Source: Microcaldota archaeon (lineage in GTDB: Archaea > Micrarchaeota > Micrarchaeia > Micrarchaeales > CABMGC01). Taken from it: DNA of 48,160 nucleotides. Both the position numbers and the translations under genes were made by a program. Positions within the stretch are counted from its first letter, which is position 1. Every line of letters starts with the position of its first letter. The notes under the pieces were generated by a model, which was given only the letters and a program-made list of their open reading frames with translations, had not been told where the DNA came from and ran no database searches. Below, piece after piece: positions 25,996 through 34,365 of this stretch. The stretch is taken from positions 1 to 48,160 of the forward strand of contig JAJZOD010000014.1 in NCBI GenBank assembly GCA_021852055.1. Reading direction: 5' to 3'.

Positions 25996-27264
25996 TTATG
26001 TCTTCTTGACTACGTCCAGTATGACTCCTGCTGCAACAGTCGAGCCCATATCCCTTATGGCGAATCTGCCCAGCTGCGGGAAGTCGCTGTACTTCTCTGC
26101 GCATATAGGCTTGGTAGGCTTAACCTTAACCAATGCTATATCCCCGTTCTTTATGAACTCTGGATTCTTCTCAAGGGTCTGGCCAGTCTTGGGGTCCTTC
26201 TTCTCGAGTATCTCTGTTATAGTAGAAGCTATCTGTGCAGTGTGTATGTGGAACACAGGAGTGTATCCCTTTGCTATGGCTGTCTTGTGATTTATTACCA
26301 CTATCTGCGCAGTGAACTCTGATACTACTGTTGGAGGGTTATTTGCAGAACCTACGACATCTCCTCTTTTAATGTTTTTCCTATCAACATCCTTAAGGTT
26401 AAACCCTACGTTGTCACCAGGCTCTGCCTGCTGCAGCTGCTGGTGGTGCATCTCAACACTCTTCACCTCTGTCTTTATGCCCTCAGGCATTATTATAATC
26501 TGCTCCCCAGGTTTCATTACGCCTGTTTCAACCTTTCCTACAGGCACTGTACCAAAACCTTTTATGCTGTATACGTCCTGTATAGGCAGCCTCAGTGGCT
26601 TGTCAGTAGGCTTCTTAGGCACTGTGAATTGGTCAAGCTGTCCAAGAAGCGTATTGCCCGTATACCACGGCAGCTTGTCAGACTTTGTAGCAACGTTGTC
26701 TCCCTGAAGTGCAGAATAAGGCACAAAAGGCACTTTGCTTACGTCGTAACCTACAGTCTTCAGCAGTTCTGTGACCTTCGCCTTGATATCCTCATACTTT
26801 GCCTTATCGTAACTTGCTGCGTCTATCTTGTTTATGCCGACTATTATCTGGCTTATCCCAAGAACCCTGGCAAGATACGCGTGCTCCCTTGTCTGTGCTT
26901 GAATGCCGTCTACTGCAGACACTACAAGCACTGCAGCGTCAGCCTGGCTGGCGCCTGTAATCATGTTCTTGACAAAGTCCCTGTGGCCCGGTGCATCTAT
27001 TATTGTGAAATAATACTTCTGCGTCTGAAAGTCCCTGTGCATTATGTCTATAGTTATGCCGCGCTCACGTTCCTCCTTTAGCTGGTCCATAACGAAGGCG
27101 AACTCAAACGAAGGCCTGTTGAACTTGGCGACCTCCTCTTTTATCTTCTTCATGTCCTGCTCTGTAACTGCCTTTGTATCGTAAAGCAGTCTTCCTACTG
27201 TCGTCGACTTTCCGTGGTCAACGTGCCCTATAAAAATCACATTCATGTGTGGTTTATCTGCCAT
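25996..27264 (-). CDS. tuf: Translation elongation factor 1-alpha (aEF1A)
   Basis: Delivers aminoacyl-tRNA to the ribosome with GTP. 422 residues from ATG 27264: P-loop GHVDHGKST, switch I with ERGITID, G3 [16 protein letters not shown]4 NKID ([11 protein letters not shown]), and domains II and III ([46 protein letters not shown]). The frame is open for a further 66 codons to 27462, but those residues are unlike the family, and [14 protein letters not shown] is the standard beginning. Confidence 0.97.
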   Translation of the reverse strand: MADKPHMNVIFIGHVDHGKSTTVGRLLYDTKAVTEQDMKKIKEEVAKFNRPSFEFAFVMDQLKEERERGITIDIMHRDFQTQKYYFTIIDAPGHRDFVKNMITGASQADAAVLVVSAVDGIQAQTREHAYLARVLGISQIIVGINKIDAASYDKAKYEDIKAKVTELLKTVGYDVSKVPFVPYSALQGDNVATKSDKLPWYTGNTLLGQLDQFTVPKKPTDKPLRLPIQDVYSIKGFGTVPVGKVETGVMKPGEQIIIMPEGIKTEVKSVEMHHQQLQQAEPGDNVGFNLKDVDRKNIKRGDVVGSANNPPTVVSEFTAQIVVINHKTAIAKGYTPVFHIHTAQIASTITEILEKKDPKTGQTLEKNPEFIKNGDIALVKVKPTKPICAEKYSDFPQLGRFAIRDMGSTVAAGVILDVVKKT

Positions 27265-27569
27265 ATCATACACCGTATTCAATAGAATTGATAATTCTGT
27301 AAATCCTGTAAATCTGTAATGTAAAAGACCAGCAGCAAAGAAAACTCCCGTCTGCCTCGGCATCAGCCTTTTCTTAACACTCATACTATTGCCAGATAAC
27401 ATATTTAAATCTTTCTTAATAAGGCATGTGTTGCAGGCATAAACAATTTTCCTCGACAACACTGTTTGTGCTGCACGCCGTGCCGCGCTACCGGATTTTT
27501 ACATATTTTATTGTGGCTGTTGCACGAAATACATATATACCAGTTTTTATACACATACCCAAAGATTAC
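27265..27569. promoter_or_regulatory. Divergent intergenic region between EF-1A and the 27570 gene
   Basis: 305 bases without a gene. Leftward TATA-like ATTTAAATATG (plus 27402-27412) implies a leader of about 115 nt for EF-1A. Close to its start the plus strand has three near-tandem copies of CTGTAAAT (27297-27320). Rightward, CATATATACC and TTTTTATACAC (about 27532-27552) lie before ATG 27570 at leaderless spacing. No RNA gene was recognised. Confidence 0.4.
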
Positions 27570-28100
27570 ATGGCCAAAAATAAACAAATAATCACAAAAG
27601 CAGTCCCTCTCACAGGCGGAAATAGCACCAGCCAGGCACAATCTGCAGATCTGCAGGCGCATCAAGATGTAATTCAAATTCTAAGGCGTCAGACAGCTCC
27701 GGATGACAGCGAACCGAATGCCAGTGTACTACACGGCAATATAACACTCCAGAGGGCTTTTGATAACCGCGATTATCATACAATCACTTCAGTTGCACGT
27801 CAAACAAGGGATCCGCAAGCACAGGCTGTTATATTAAACAGGGTAGTGGAAGATAACGATATTTCAATTCCAACAAAAGCATACATTGTCGAGGCACTTG
27901 TAGAAAACCCGTCTATCCACCCTCTTGTGCAGCTTCAGATACCAACTTCTGAGGTATTTATAGTTGCCCTGCGCAGGCTCGCGGGGAAGCCATATCTATG
28001 CCCAGGGATGCGCCGCTTCATGTCTGGCCATGTAAACGGGCATCCATTTTATGACATAGAAGTGCTTAGCACTCTGGCAAAAACACAAAACACACAGTAG
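27570..28100 (+). CDS. Hypothetical protein, predicted helical
   Basis: 176 residues from ATG 27570, chosen because a TTTTTATACAC element lies about 20 bases upstream and because the earlier codons (from 27426) span the promoter. The polar N-terminus (QAQSADLQAHQ) is followed by regularly spaced amphipathic stretches (LHGNITLQRAFDNRDYHTIT, QAQAVILNRVVEDND, TKAYIVEALVENPSIH, EVFIVALRRLAGKP) that suggest a small HEAT/TPR-like helical array. No membrane segment and no catalytic motif are visible. Family unknown. A second small unassigned gene follows 73 bases later. Confidence 0.6.
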   Translation: MAKNKQIITKAVPLTGGNSTSQAQSADLQAHQDVIQILRRQTAPDDSEPNASVLHGNITLQRAFDNRDYHTITSVARQTRDPQAQAVILNRVVEDNDISIPTKAYIVEALVENPSIHPLVQLQIPTSEVFIVALRRLAGKPYLCPGMRRFMSGHVNGHPFYDIEVLSTLAKTQNTQ

Positions 28101-28173
28101 CAGCATGGCATAGCGGTTTACTATAATTGAGGAAAAGCTAAAATAATGGCAAGTCGAATATATTTCAGATAAG

Positions 28174-28635
28174 ATGTCAATTAAATACTGGGAGTTTGAA
28201 GATGCGCCATTAAAAGAGAAGCTCAAAGAGCCCAGTGTAAAGGAGGTAGCAAAGATATACTTCGACAACGAGACAAGGGCCTATAGGTTTGCCACTGCTC
28301 TTATGGAAGTCAAGAAACACGGCTCACTGCGTCTTAAGGAGTGCAGTGCAGAACTTCCGCTGGCTACGTGGAAGCGCTATCTAGACTTTGGCGTCACAGT
28401 AGGTATACTCAAGCACGAGAACAGCATATACAGTTTCACTGACAGATACTCAAAACCTTTCAGGAATATACCTATATACATCAAATCGTGGATAGAAAAG
28501 GAAGGTGCCGAGGATCTCTCTCTTATATTCGCAACTGCAAAAACCGGCCGCCAGGCGCACAGAGGAGGCAAAATTCTGCCTGCAGCTGCTGAAGATAAAA
28601 CAGAAAAAAGAAAAGAAGAGCCATTTATAAAGTAG
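28174..28635 (+). CDS. Hypothetical protein, possible winged helix
   Basis: 153 residues. The segment SLRLKECSAELPLATWKRYL followed by GVTVGILKHENSIYSFTDRY reads like helix, recognition helix and wing, so a DNA-binding role is possible. The C-terminus is charged (EDKTEKRKEEPFIK) and likely flexible. A CGAATATATTTCAG element about 20 bases before ATG gives a leaderless start. It overlaps the end of the convergent cysS gene by 11 bases. No family is recognised. Confidence 0.55.
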   Translation: MSIKYWEFEDAPLKEKLKEPSVKEVAKIYFDNETRAYRFATALMEVKKHGSLRLKECSAELPLATWKRYLDFGVTVGILKHENSIYSFTDRYSKPFRNIPIYIKSWIEKEGAEDLSLIFATAKTGRQAHRGGKILPAAAEDKTEKRKEEPFIK

Positions 28636-30064
28636 ATGCATACCAGATTGTACCCTCTTCGGTATCCTCCACCGTTATGCCAAAATCCTTCCTGAGCCTG
28701 TTTCTTATGGAGTCTGAAGCGGCAAAATTCCTTGCAGAGCGCTCCTTCTCCCGCGCCTCAATAAGTTCAGCAGCCTCTTTAGGCAGAGAAGTGGTCAGAT
28801 GTTTTGCAAAATCAAGCCCGAGCACCATGTCGAAATCCAAAAAGGTTTTTATAATAAGCTCTGCATCTGCTTTGCTGAGTTTCATCGACCTTGCAGCATT
28901 CCTAAGTTCGTGGATCTTTGTCATAGCAACAGGCACGTTAATGTCGTCGTAAATACACTCCAAAAATGCTGCTCTTACACTTTTTATCTTTATTGAAAGA
29001 TCTGCATTTATCCCAAGGTCTGCATCTGCCTTAACTGCGCTTGTTCTACTTACAAATGCATAAAGTGATTTCAGTGAAATTTGTGCGCGCTTTAATTCAT
29101 CAAAAGTGAAGTTAAACATGCTCCTGTAATGCACTGTAAGGCACAGATACCTGAAGCTTAAAGGCAGATATCCTTTCTTGACAAGATCCTCTATAGTATA
29201 AATATTGCCTATGGATTTTGACATCTTCTTTCCGTCTACAGTTATAAAGGCTCCGTGCACCCAATATCTCACAAATTTTGTTCCTGTTACTCCTTCTGAT
29301 TGCGCTATCTCATTAGTATGGTGAACTGGTATGTGGTCTGTACCTCCGGCATGTATATCTATCTGCCTGCCGAGGTACTTCATGCTCATGGCGCTGCACT
29401 CTACATGCCATCCAGGGAAGCCCCTGCCGTATTTTGTGTCCCACACCATCTCCTTTTCCTCATGAGATGCAAATCTCCATACAGCAAAATCCGTAATGTT
29501 GCGCAGACCCTGCGGTCTCTGCACTCTTGCTCCGCCGCGCAGCTCCCTGTTCATTCTTGAAAATGTTGTTCCTGCAAGCTTGCCGTAGTCGGCTGACTTT
29601 GACGTATCAAAGTACATCCCTGTTTCTGCTTTGTAAATAAGGCCTTTTTCATCAAGCTCTTCTATAAGTTCCAACATGCTGTCTATGTGATCAGACGCTT
29701 TGCAAACAACATCCGGCTTAATTATATTAAGCTGGCTCTCCTCATCAAAAAACTTTTTTGTGTAGAAATCAGCAATCTCGACAGGGCTTCTGTGTTCTTT
29801 CCTAGCCTCTGCTCTTATCTTGTCCTCTCCGATGTCTCCATCACCCATATTATGTCCTACGTCTGTGATGTTCATTACATGCTTTACCTCATATCCGTAA
29901 AAAACAAGTACGCGCCTTAGCACATCCTCCGTTATAAACGTACGCATATTACCTATGTGGGCATAGAAATATACTGTAGGGCCGCATGCATAAAAACCGA
30001 TTCTTTTGTCGTCTAACGCCCTTAAAAGCTCTTTTTTTCTGGTCAGCGTGTTGTATATGTGCAT
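28625..30064 (-). CDS. cysS: Cysteinyl-tRNA synthetase
   Basis: Class I synthetase, 479 residues. HIGH signature FYAHIGNMRT, KMSKSIGN signature, and zinc ligands in ACGPTV, HVECSAMS and the HHTNE region (VHHTNEIAQSE). The core ITDVGHNMGDGD loop and the C-terminal helical DALR-like domain (AREKERSARNFAASDSIRN) are complete. It charges tRNA-Cys directly, so this organism need not rely on the SepRS/SepCysS route. It is monocistronic and leftward. Confidence 0.96.
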   Translation of the reverse strand: MHIYNTLTRKKELLRALDDKRIGFYACGPTVYFYAHIGNMRTFITEDVLRRVLVFYGYEVKHVMNITDVGHNMGDGDIGEDKIRAEARKEHRSPVEIADFYTKKFFDEESQLNIIKPDVVCKASDHIDSMLELIEELDEKGLIYKAETGMYFDTSKSADYGKLAGTTFSRMNRELRGGARVQRPQGLRNITDFAVWRFASHEEKEMVWDTKYGRGFPGWHVECSAMSMKYLGRQIDIHAGGTDHIPVHHTNEIAQSEGVTGTKFVRYWVHGAFITVDGKKMSKSIGNIYTIEDLVKKGYLPLSFRYLCLTVHYRSMFNFTFDELKRAQISLKSLYAFVSRTSAVKADADLGINADLSIKIKSVRAAFLECIYDDINVPVAMTKIHELRNAARSMKLSKADAELIIKTFLDFDMVLGLDFAKHLTTSLPKEAAELIEAREKERSARNFAASDSIRNRLRKDFGITVEDTEEGTIWYASTL

Positions 30065-30083
30065 GCAAATCCTAAATATGCCC

Positions 30084-30881
30084 TCAGCTTAAGTTAAGGC
30101 TCTGATTTACAAGGCCTGTATTCTGTGGATACGGGGTTCTGCTAAGGTAAAAGCCGCCTATTGCTATAAAATCATAATGCGTTGCTGGTGTGGATATTAC
30201 ATCTGCGACAACACGCACGCTTACGTTGCTGCACATAAGCGGGGCAAGGTTCATACTCTCATTCATGAAAATATGGTAATTCCCGCCATTCTCTCCAAAT
30301 GTATTGTAATAAGCACGCTCTACAGGCTGCCCGTTCTTGAGTATCTCTACATATATGTTGTTGTTCTGCGGCGAGGCTATCTGAAAGTTAAGATAAGGCT
30401 CTGTAACTTCAAAGACCTGCGAGCTGATGTTTCCTGGAGATATGGAAAGCCCGCCCTGGTACGTAGATGCAAAGAATATGCCGTTATATCCCGTCCATTT
30501 ATTCGCATTTGTGTAGTTGTTGTTTACAAAATAACCGTTCACAGAATTGCTGTTTTCATAAGTTATGTTTATTGGTGCACTGCCAAAGCCTGTGCCAGTA
30601 ACATTCCAGCCTATGAAGTTTCCTGTGCTAAAATTGCCATTATATATATTCACTTTATTCGTCCGGGCAAGGCAGCCCTGGTAAGATTGTATGGTGGATG
30701 TTGAGGGCGGCGTGACTGTAATTGTAGTGCCTACTGAAGTAGTGCTTGATGTTGCTACTGTTGTAATAGTTGTATTTTGCAATGCTGTGCTATTTCTGTT
30801 TCCAAAAACAATGTACAAAATAACTACCGCAACGAGTGCAACTGCAACTATTAGCGCAATCTCGTATTTTTTAACAGCCAT
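30084..30881 (-). CDS. Membrane-anchored extracellular protein with CBM-like domain
   Basis: 265 residues: one N-terminal membrane helix (IALIVAVALVAVVILYIVFG), a Thr/Ser-rich linker (about 30-65) and a beta-sandwich. NGNFSTGNFIGWNVTG is like the opening of carbohydrate-binding CBM4/9 or Dockerin-type jelly-roll modules, where N-G-(D/N)-F and G-W are conserved. YLNFQIASPQNNNIYVEIL supports the fold. Sequons are frequent (NVTG, NITY, NISS, NESM, NVSV). It may bind surface glycans. It lies 19 bases upstream of cysS on the same strand. Confidence 0.6.
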   Translation of the reverse strand: MAVKKYEIALIVAVALVAVVILYIVFGNRNSTALQNTTITTVATSSTTSVGTTITVTPPSTSTIQSYQGCLARTNKVNIYNGNFSTGNFIGWNVTGTGFGSAPINITYENSNSVNGYFVNNNYTNANKWTGYNGIFFASTYQGGLSISPGNISSQVFEVTEPYLNFQIASPQNNNIYVEILKNGQPVERAYYNTFGENGGNYHIFMNESMNLAPLMCSNVSVRVVADVISTPATHYDFIAIGGFYLSRTPYPQNTGLVNQSLNLS

Positions 30882-30975
30882 CGTCTCGTAAGTAATGAAA
30901 GCATAAGCATTATTATACTTTATGCAATAAACAATATCAGAATCATAATCAGTACGTGGTGTTTATCTGGGCAGC

Positions 30976-31080
30976 ATACCAAGAAAGTGGAAGAAAAAGG
31001 GCAGAATGCGCTGGAAGTGGGTAAAGAAGCGCAGGAAAAGGATAAAGAGAGCCCAGAAACGCAGAGTCGGAGATCTGTGA
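30976..31080 (+). CDS. rpl41e: 50S ribosomal protein eL41 (microgene)
   Basis: A frame ending at TGA 31078-31080 encodes [20 protein letters not shown] followed by [14 protein letters not shown], 34 residues. The pattern [17 protein letters not shown] is that of archaeal eL41 (L41e), a single-helix, Arg/Lys-rich protein at the subunit interface. The only ATG in the frame is at 31006 (24 residues, beginning [10 protein letters not shown]). The conserved PRKWKKKGR lies upstream of it and has no ATG, GTG or TTG ahead before a stop codon, so initiation at ATA 30976 or a nearby rare codon is possible. TATA-like TTATACTTTATG lies near 30915. The opposite-strand frame here has no protein-like features. 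Confidence 0.8.
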   Translation: MPRKWKKKGRMRWKWVKKRRKRIKRAQKRRVGDL

Positions 31081-31202
31081 TTTCGGGCTTTGCCATTAAG
31101 GCACATCCGCGCAACAGCCTGCAAAAGTAAAAAGAATCGGATAGCTGTGCTTGGGCGCATACAACAAAACTGCGCCAGGCAATAAAACCACTGACTAACA
31201 GA

Positions 31203-31757
31203 TTACGCAAGAGTGCGTATCTGATATCTGCCTCTTTTTTCTATATCCGCAAGCCGCGATATGGTCCTCTTATAAGTTTTGTTATCCTCAGAGTAACCAC
31301 GCAGAAATGCAGCAAACTCTTTTTTCGATATTGATCTTTTCATAAGCAGGAGGTCCAGCGCCTGTTCTTCAGCGCTATGCGTAATCTCCGCAAGTCCAAA
31401 ATCTATTATGTATGTGCGCCTGTCTGCGAGCATTATGTTTGCGGGAGTAAGATCGCCATGTGCAACTCCAGAGCTGTGCATGTCCCTTACAATCCTGCCT
31501 AATTTCCTGTAAAAATAAATGCCCATTTTCAGGTCCCTAAGCAGTTTGCCATCCAGCCTCTGCATGACTATGCTATGTTTTCCCACACATATGAGCGCAG
31601 GAACCGGCACTCCGCTTCTGTAGAGCACAGCAAGGATCTTTGCCTCTCTCCTTGTTCGCAACTGCCTAAGTTCTTCATCAAGCTCATGTATCCTATACTT
31701 CTTAGGCTCTCTTGATTTGATTATAAAATCAGTGCCGTAGAATGCAGCAGTGTACAT
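31203..31757 (-). CDS. bud32: KEOPS kinase/ATPase Bud32
   Basis: Small RIO-like kinase that works with Kae1 in making t6A37 of tRNA. Catalytic HGDLTPANIML, metal-binding IDFGLAE, ATP Lys in FIIKSREPKKYR with helix HELDEELRQLRTRREAKIL. 184 residues from ATG 31757. The conserved N-terminal loop R-G-A-E-A is encoded just upstream of this ATG (codons FDRGAEAV, 31758-31781), in a frame that overlaps the end of kae1 and has no ATG, GTG or TTG before TAG at 31806-31808. True initiation is therefore non-standard (CTG 31797-31799 or ACG) or occurs by frameshift from Kae1. Confidence 0.9.
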   Translation of the reverse strand: MYTAAFYGTDFIIKSREPKKYRIHELDEELRQLRTRREAKILAVLYRSGVPVPALICVGKHSIVMQRLDGKLLRDLKMGIYFYRKLGRIVRDMHSSGVAHGDLTPANIMLADRRTYIIDFGLAEITHSAEEQALDLLLMKRSISKKEFAAFLRGYSEDNKTYKRTISRLADIEKRGRYQIRTLA

Positions 31758-31782
31758 TACCGCCTCAGCGCCTCTGTCAAAG

Positions 31783-32757
31783 CTACCCGTAGAAAACAGC
31801 CTCGTCTATCCTATATCTCTGCATAAAATCGCATTTTTTCAAAGGCACGTCTGCACCTTTCAACAGCAACCTCTCTGCTACATACGCTATCATTGCGCCG
31901 TTGTCTGCGTTATACTCATTCGGTGCACGTGAAAATCTTGCATTATGCTCTTTTGCAACACAGTTTAACATATCGGCAAGCCTGTTGTTCTGCGCAACCC
32001 CCCCGCATACGCACAGCTCTCTGCTTTTTGTAAGCAGTAGCGCTCGCTCTGTTGCTTCACAAAGCATTGCAAATGATGTTTCCTGAACCGAGTAGCACAG
32101 GTCCTCCTTTTTGGCTTTGCCAATAAGCTGCGAAGATTTTGTCAGAAGCCCAGTGAATGAAAAATCCATGCCCTTTACAGTATACGGCAGCTGTAAATAA
32201 GCACCGCTGCGCGCAAGAGACTCTATCTCAGAGCCCCATGCGTGGCTTAACCCTAACTTTCTAGCAAAAGCATCAAGCATGTTGCCAATGCCCATGTCAA
32301 ACGTCTCTCCAAGTATCGCATACCTATGCGCGTTCTTGTCGAATTTGAGTATCTGCGAATTTCCGCCGCTTACGTAAAGTGCAAGCGGGTCATTCATATA
32401 TGCAACATGCTTTGTTATTTCGACATGTGCAAGCCCGTGATTTACCGGAACTATTGGTACATTCAACCTGAATGCCAAAGATTTTGCTGTAAGCTGTCCT
32501 ACTTGCAGGCATGGCCCTAAACCCGGTCCGCGCGTGTATCCTATACCAGTTATGTCTTTGATTTGCAGGCCGCAGGAATCAAGTGCCTTCTCAACAGTCG
32601 GTGCAGAGTTCTCAATGTGGAACTCGGCAACCTCTGCAGGTATCATGCCCTTGTTTGTTATCCTATACATTGATTTCTCATTGGCAAGTATCCTGCCGTG
32701 ATCAACTACCCCAACCCCAAAAGTATGTGCGCTGCTCTCTATGCCAAGCACTGCCAT
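31783..32757 (-). CDS. kae1: tRNA N6-adenosine threonylcarbamoyltransferase Kae1
   Basis: Transfers threonylcarbamoyl to A37 of ANN-decoding tRNAs as part of KEOPS. 324 residues. ASKHA fold with VLGIESSAHTFGVGVV, metal site NHGLAHVEITKH (H-x3-H), YVSGGNSQIL, GETFDMGIGNMLDAFARKLG, VCGGVAQNNRL and NADNGAMIAY. ATG 32757 fits the family; the frame extends nine codons further. The stop TAG 31783-31785 lies inside the extended Bud32 frame, one base out of register. In several archaea Kae1 and Bud32 are one fused protein. Confidence 0.96.
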   Translation of the reverse strand: MAVLGIESSAHTFGVGVVDHGRILANEKSMYRITNKGMIPAEVAEFHIENSAPTVEKALDSCGLQIKDITGIGYTRGPGLGPCLQVGQLTAKSLAFRLNVPIVPVNHGLAHVEITKHVAYMNDPLALYVSGGNSQILKFDKNAHRYAILGETFDMGIGNMLDAFARKLGLSHAWGSEIESLARSGAYLQLPYTVKGMDFSFTGLLTKSSQLIGKAKKEDLCYSVQETSFAMLCEATERALLLTKSRELCVCGGVAQNNRLADMLNCVAKEHNARFSRAPNEYNADNGAMIAYVAERLLLKGADVPLKKCDFMQRYRIDEAVFYG

Positions 32758-32815
32758 ATTATCGTTCAGGATACACAATCGCAAAATAAAATACTATCCA
32801 TAAACGGTAAATAAA

Positions 32816-34300
32816 TCAGCCAACGCTGCCAAAGCCGAAGCCCGGCATTACTCCGTTTGGTGGGTAACTTCTAACTCTCAAATAATCAACAATTATTGCA
32901 TTACCGTCATTCCAAATACTCCCTAATCCAGTTGTTACAGTGGGTAATGATAAAGAATTTGAATCAGATGCATATGGTATGTAATTATAATAGAACTCAT
33001 TTTTTCCACCACTTCCCCAATATACACTTAAAAGATAGTTCCCCGAAGGTATTCCTCCGGCAACTTGGTCTCCGCTATATTCTGGAGCATTAGGTCCTGT
33101 AACTAAAGGAAAAGTTGTATGCCAACCTGTGCAAGCATCATCACCCCATGTTAAACCATTACCAGAAGAAACAGTATAATAACCAAAACCAAACCATCCA
33201 CATGATGTAATATATGGAGTGTCTGCATAATAATCAATAATTTGTTGAGAATTAATTCCGTAGTTTGTTGAAGTGGTCTGGGCCCATTCACTATTTTTTA
33301 ATGTCAGTCCGTTATCTACAAGACCTGCTGTTGATGTCTGCCAGCCATTAGGTACTGACGCACCAGCAAAGTTCCAATAATTAGAAAACACACTTCCGCC
33401 ATTGTCATATTGACCATAAGTGCTTTGGAAGCAGCCTGAAGCACACCACAGCTGCGGCGCATAGCCTGTGTAACCTGATGTAACTGGCGCACTGTTTGGC
33501 ATGAAGTTCATGTAGATGGTGAGCGTGTTGCTGCCTGAACCGGCAGCACCGAGTGTACTGCTGCCCAGATTTACCCATGCAACTGTGTTTGTCGCTGCAG
33601 TAGACGCACCGCTCTCTAACCATGCATACATTGGCGTGCTTCCGGGCAGCCCTGCAGGCGCACCTGATGTGAATTCGATGTTGCTTAGGTTTGATGCTTC
33701 GTACTGCGAATACTGCGACAATGATGGATTGAAGGAAATCATCTGCTGGAAGTTTGCCGATATACCAGTGCTCTGCTGATTCGACAGTTGTATCGGAATA
33801 TAATAGCTTAATGTACCGAGTGATCCAGCTGTTGATGGAGTTATGGCAATAGTTCCAGATGTGGTCTCTGCTATGCCATCTAGGTTATCAGTGTAATAAA
33901 CAGTCATATAACCGCTGTAATACTGACCTCCAATATTTTTCTCAAATATGGCATTCGAAGAGGTGTAGCACTGCGTAAGAAAGTTCTGCTGCGAGCCGCT
34001 GTTCATCTTAACGTTAGGAACCTGCACAATTTTATTTATATATGACGTACTTTGATAGCACGCTATACTAGTAACCGTAATCGGGTTGCCGGTTGTCTGC
34101 TGAAGCGTAAGCTCCACTATGCCATTAGTATTCATTATGTAGTGTACGCAGCTCCAGCCGTCCTGAATGGTGCAAACTGGGCCTGTTATGCCCTGCGTGT
34201 TGAAAAATCCAAGCTCAAAAATAGTAACAATTGCAATGCCAAGTATGATAAGCATCCATCCATAACTTATCAAGTATTCCATTGCGCTTTGCAGTTTCAT
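32816..34300 (-). CDS. Pilin-like secreted protein with DUF2341 domain
   Basis: 494 residues. The N-terminus KLQSAMEYLISYGWMLIILG is a class III-type (archaellin/pilin-like) hydrophobic helix preceded by a short basic segment and is likely to be processed or assembled like other archaeal surface filaments. After a cysteine-containing region, a DUF2341 jelly-roll starts near 170 (YYIPIQLSN, FTSGAPAGLPGSTPMYAWLE, LTIYMNFMPNSAP). The C-terminal half (from about 300) is rich in Gly, Tyr and Trp and is encoded by more AT-rich DNA than the first half. GTG 34306 is an alternative start. Role: cell surface, otherwise unknown. Confidence 0.72.
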   Translation of the reverse strand: MKLQSAMEYLISYGWMLIILGIAIVTIFELGFFNTQGITGPVCTIQDGWSCVHYIMNTNGIVELTLQQTTGNPITVTSIACYQSTSYINKIVQVPNVKMNSGSQQNFLTQCYTSSNAIFEKNIGGQYYSGYMTVYYTDNLDGIAETTSGTIAITPSTAGSLGTLSYYIPIQLSNQQSTGISANFQQMISFNPSLSQYSQYEASNLSNIEFTSGAPAGLPGSTPMYAWLESGASTAATNTVAWVNLGSSTLGAAGSGSNTLTIYMNFMPNSAPVTSGYTGYAPQLWCASGCFQSTYGQYDNGGSVFSNYWNFAGASVPNGWQTSTAGLVDNGLTLKNSEWAQTTSTNYGINSQQIIDYYADTPYITSCGWFGFGYYTVSSGNGLTWGDDACTGWHTTFPLVTGPNAPEYSGDQVAGGIPSGNYLLSVYWGSGGKNEFYYNYIPYASDSNSLSLPTVTTGLGSIWNDGNAIIVDYLRVRSYPPNGVMPGFGFGSVG

Positions 34301-34365
34301 TTTCACACGCTATACTTTGGATGGCAAGTAATAAAAATGCAAGTAATAAAAATACATTAACAATA

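Noticed and set aside
27265-27462. N-terminal extension of EF-1A by 66 codons
   Set aside because: The residues do not resemble any EF-1A; the family start is at 27264 and a TATA-like element lies inside the extension.
30920-31210. 96-codon open frame on the minus strand
   Set aside because: It is antisense to the eL41 frame and has no start context or family features; the plus-strand peptide has a clear ribosomal-protein pattern.
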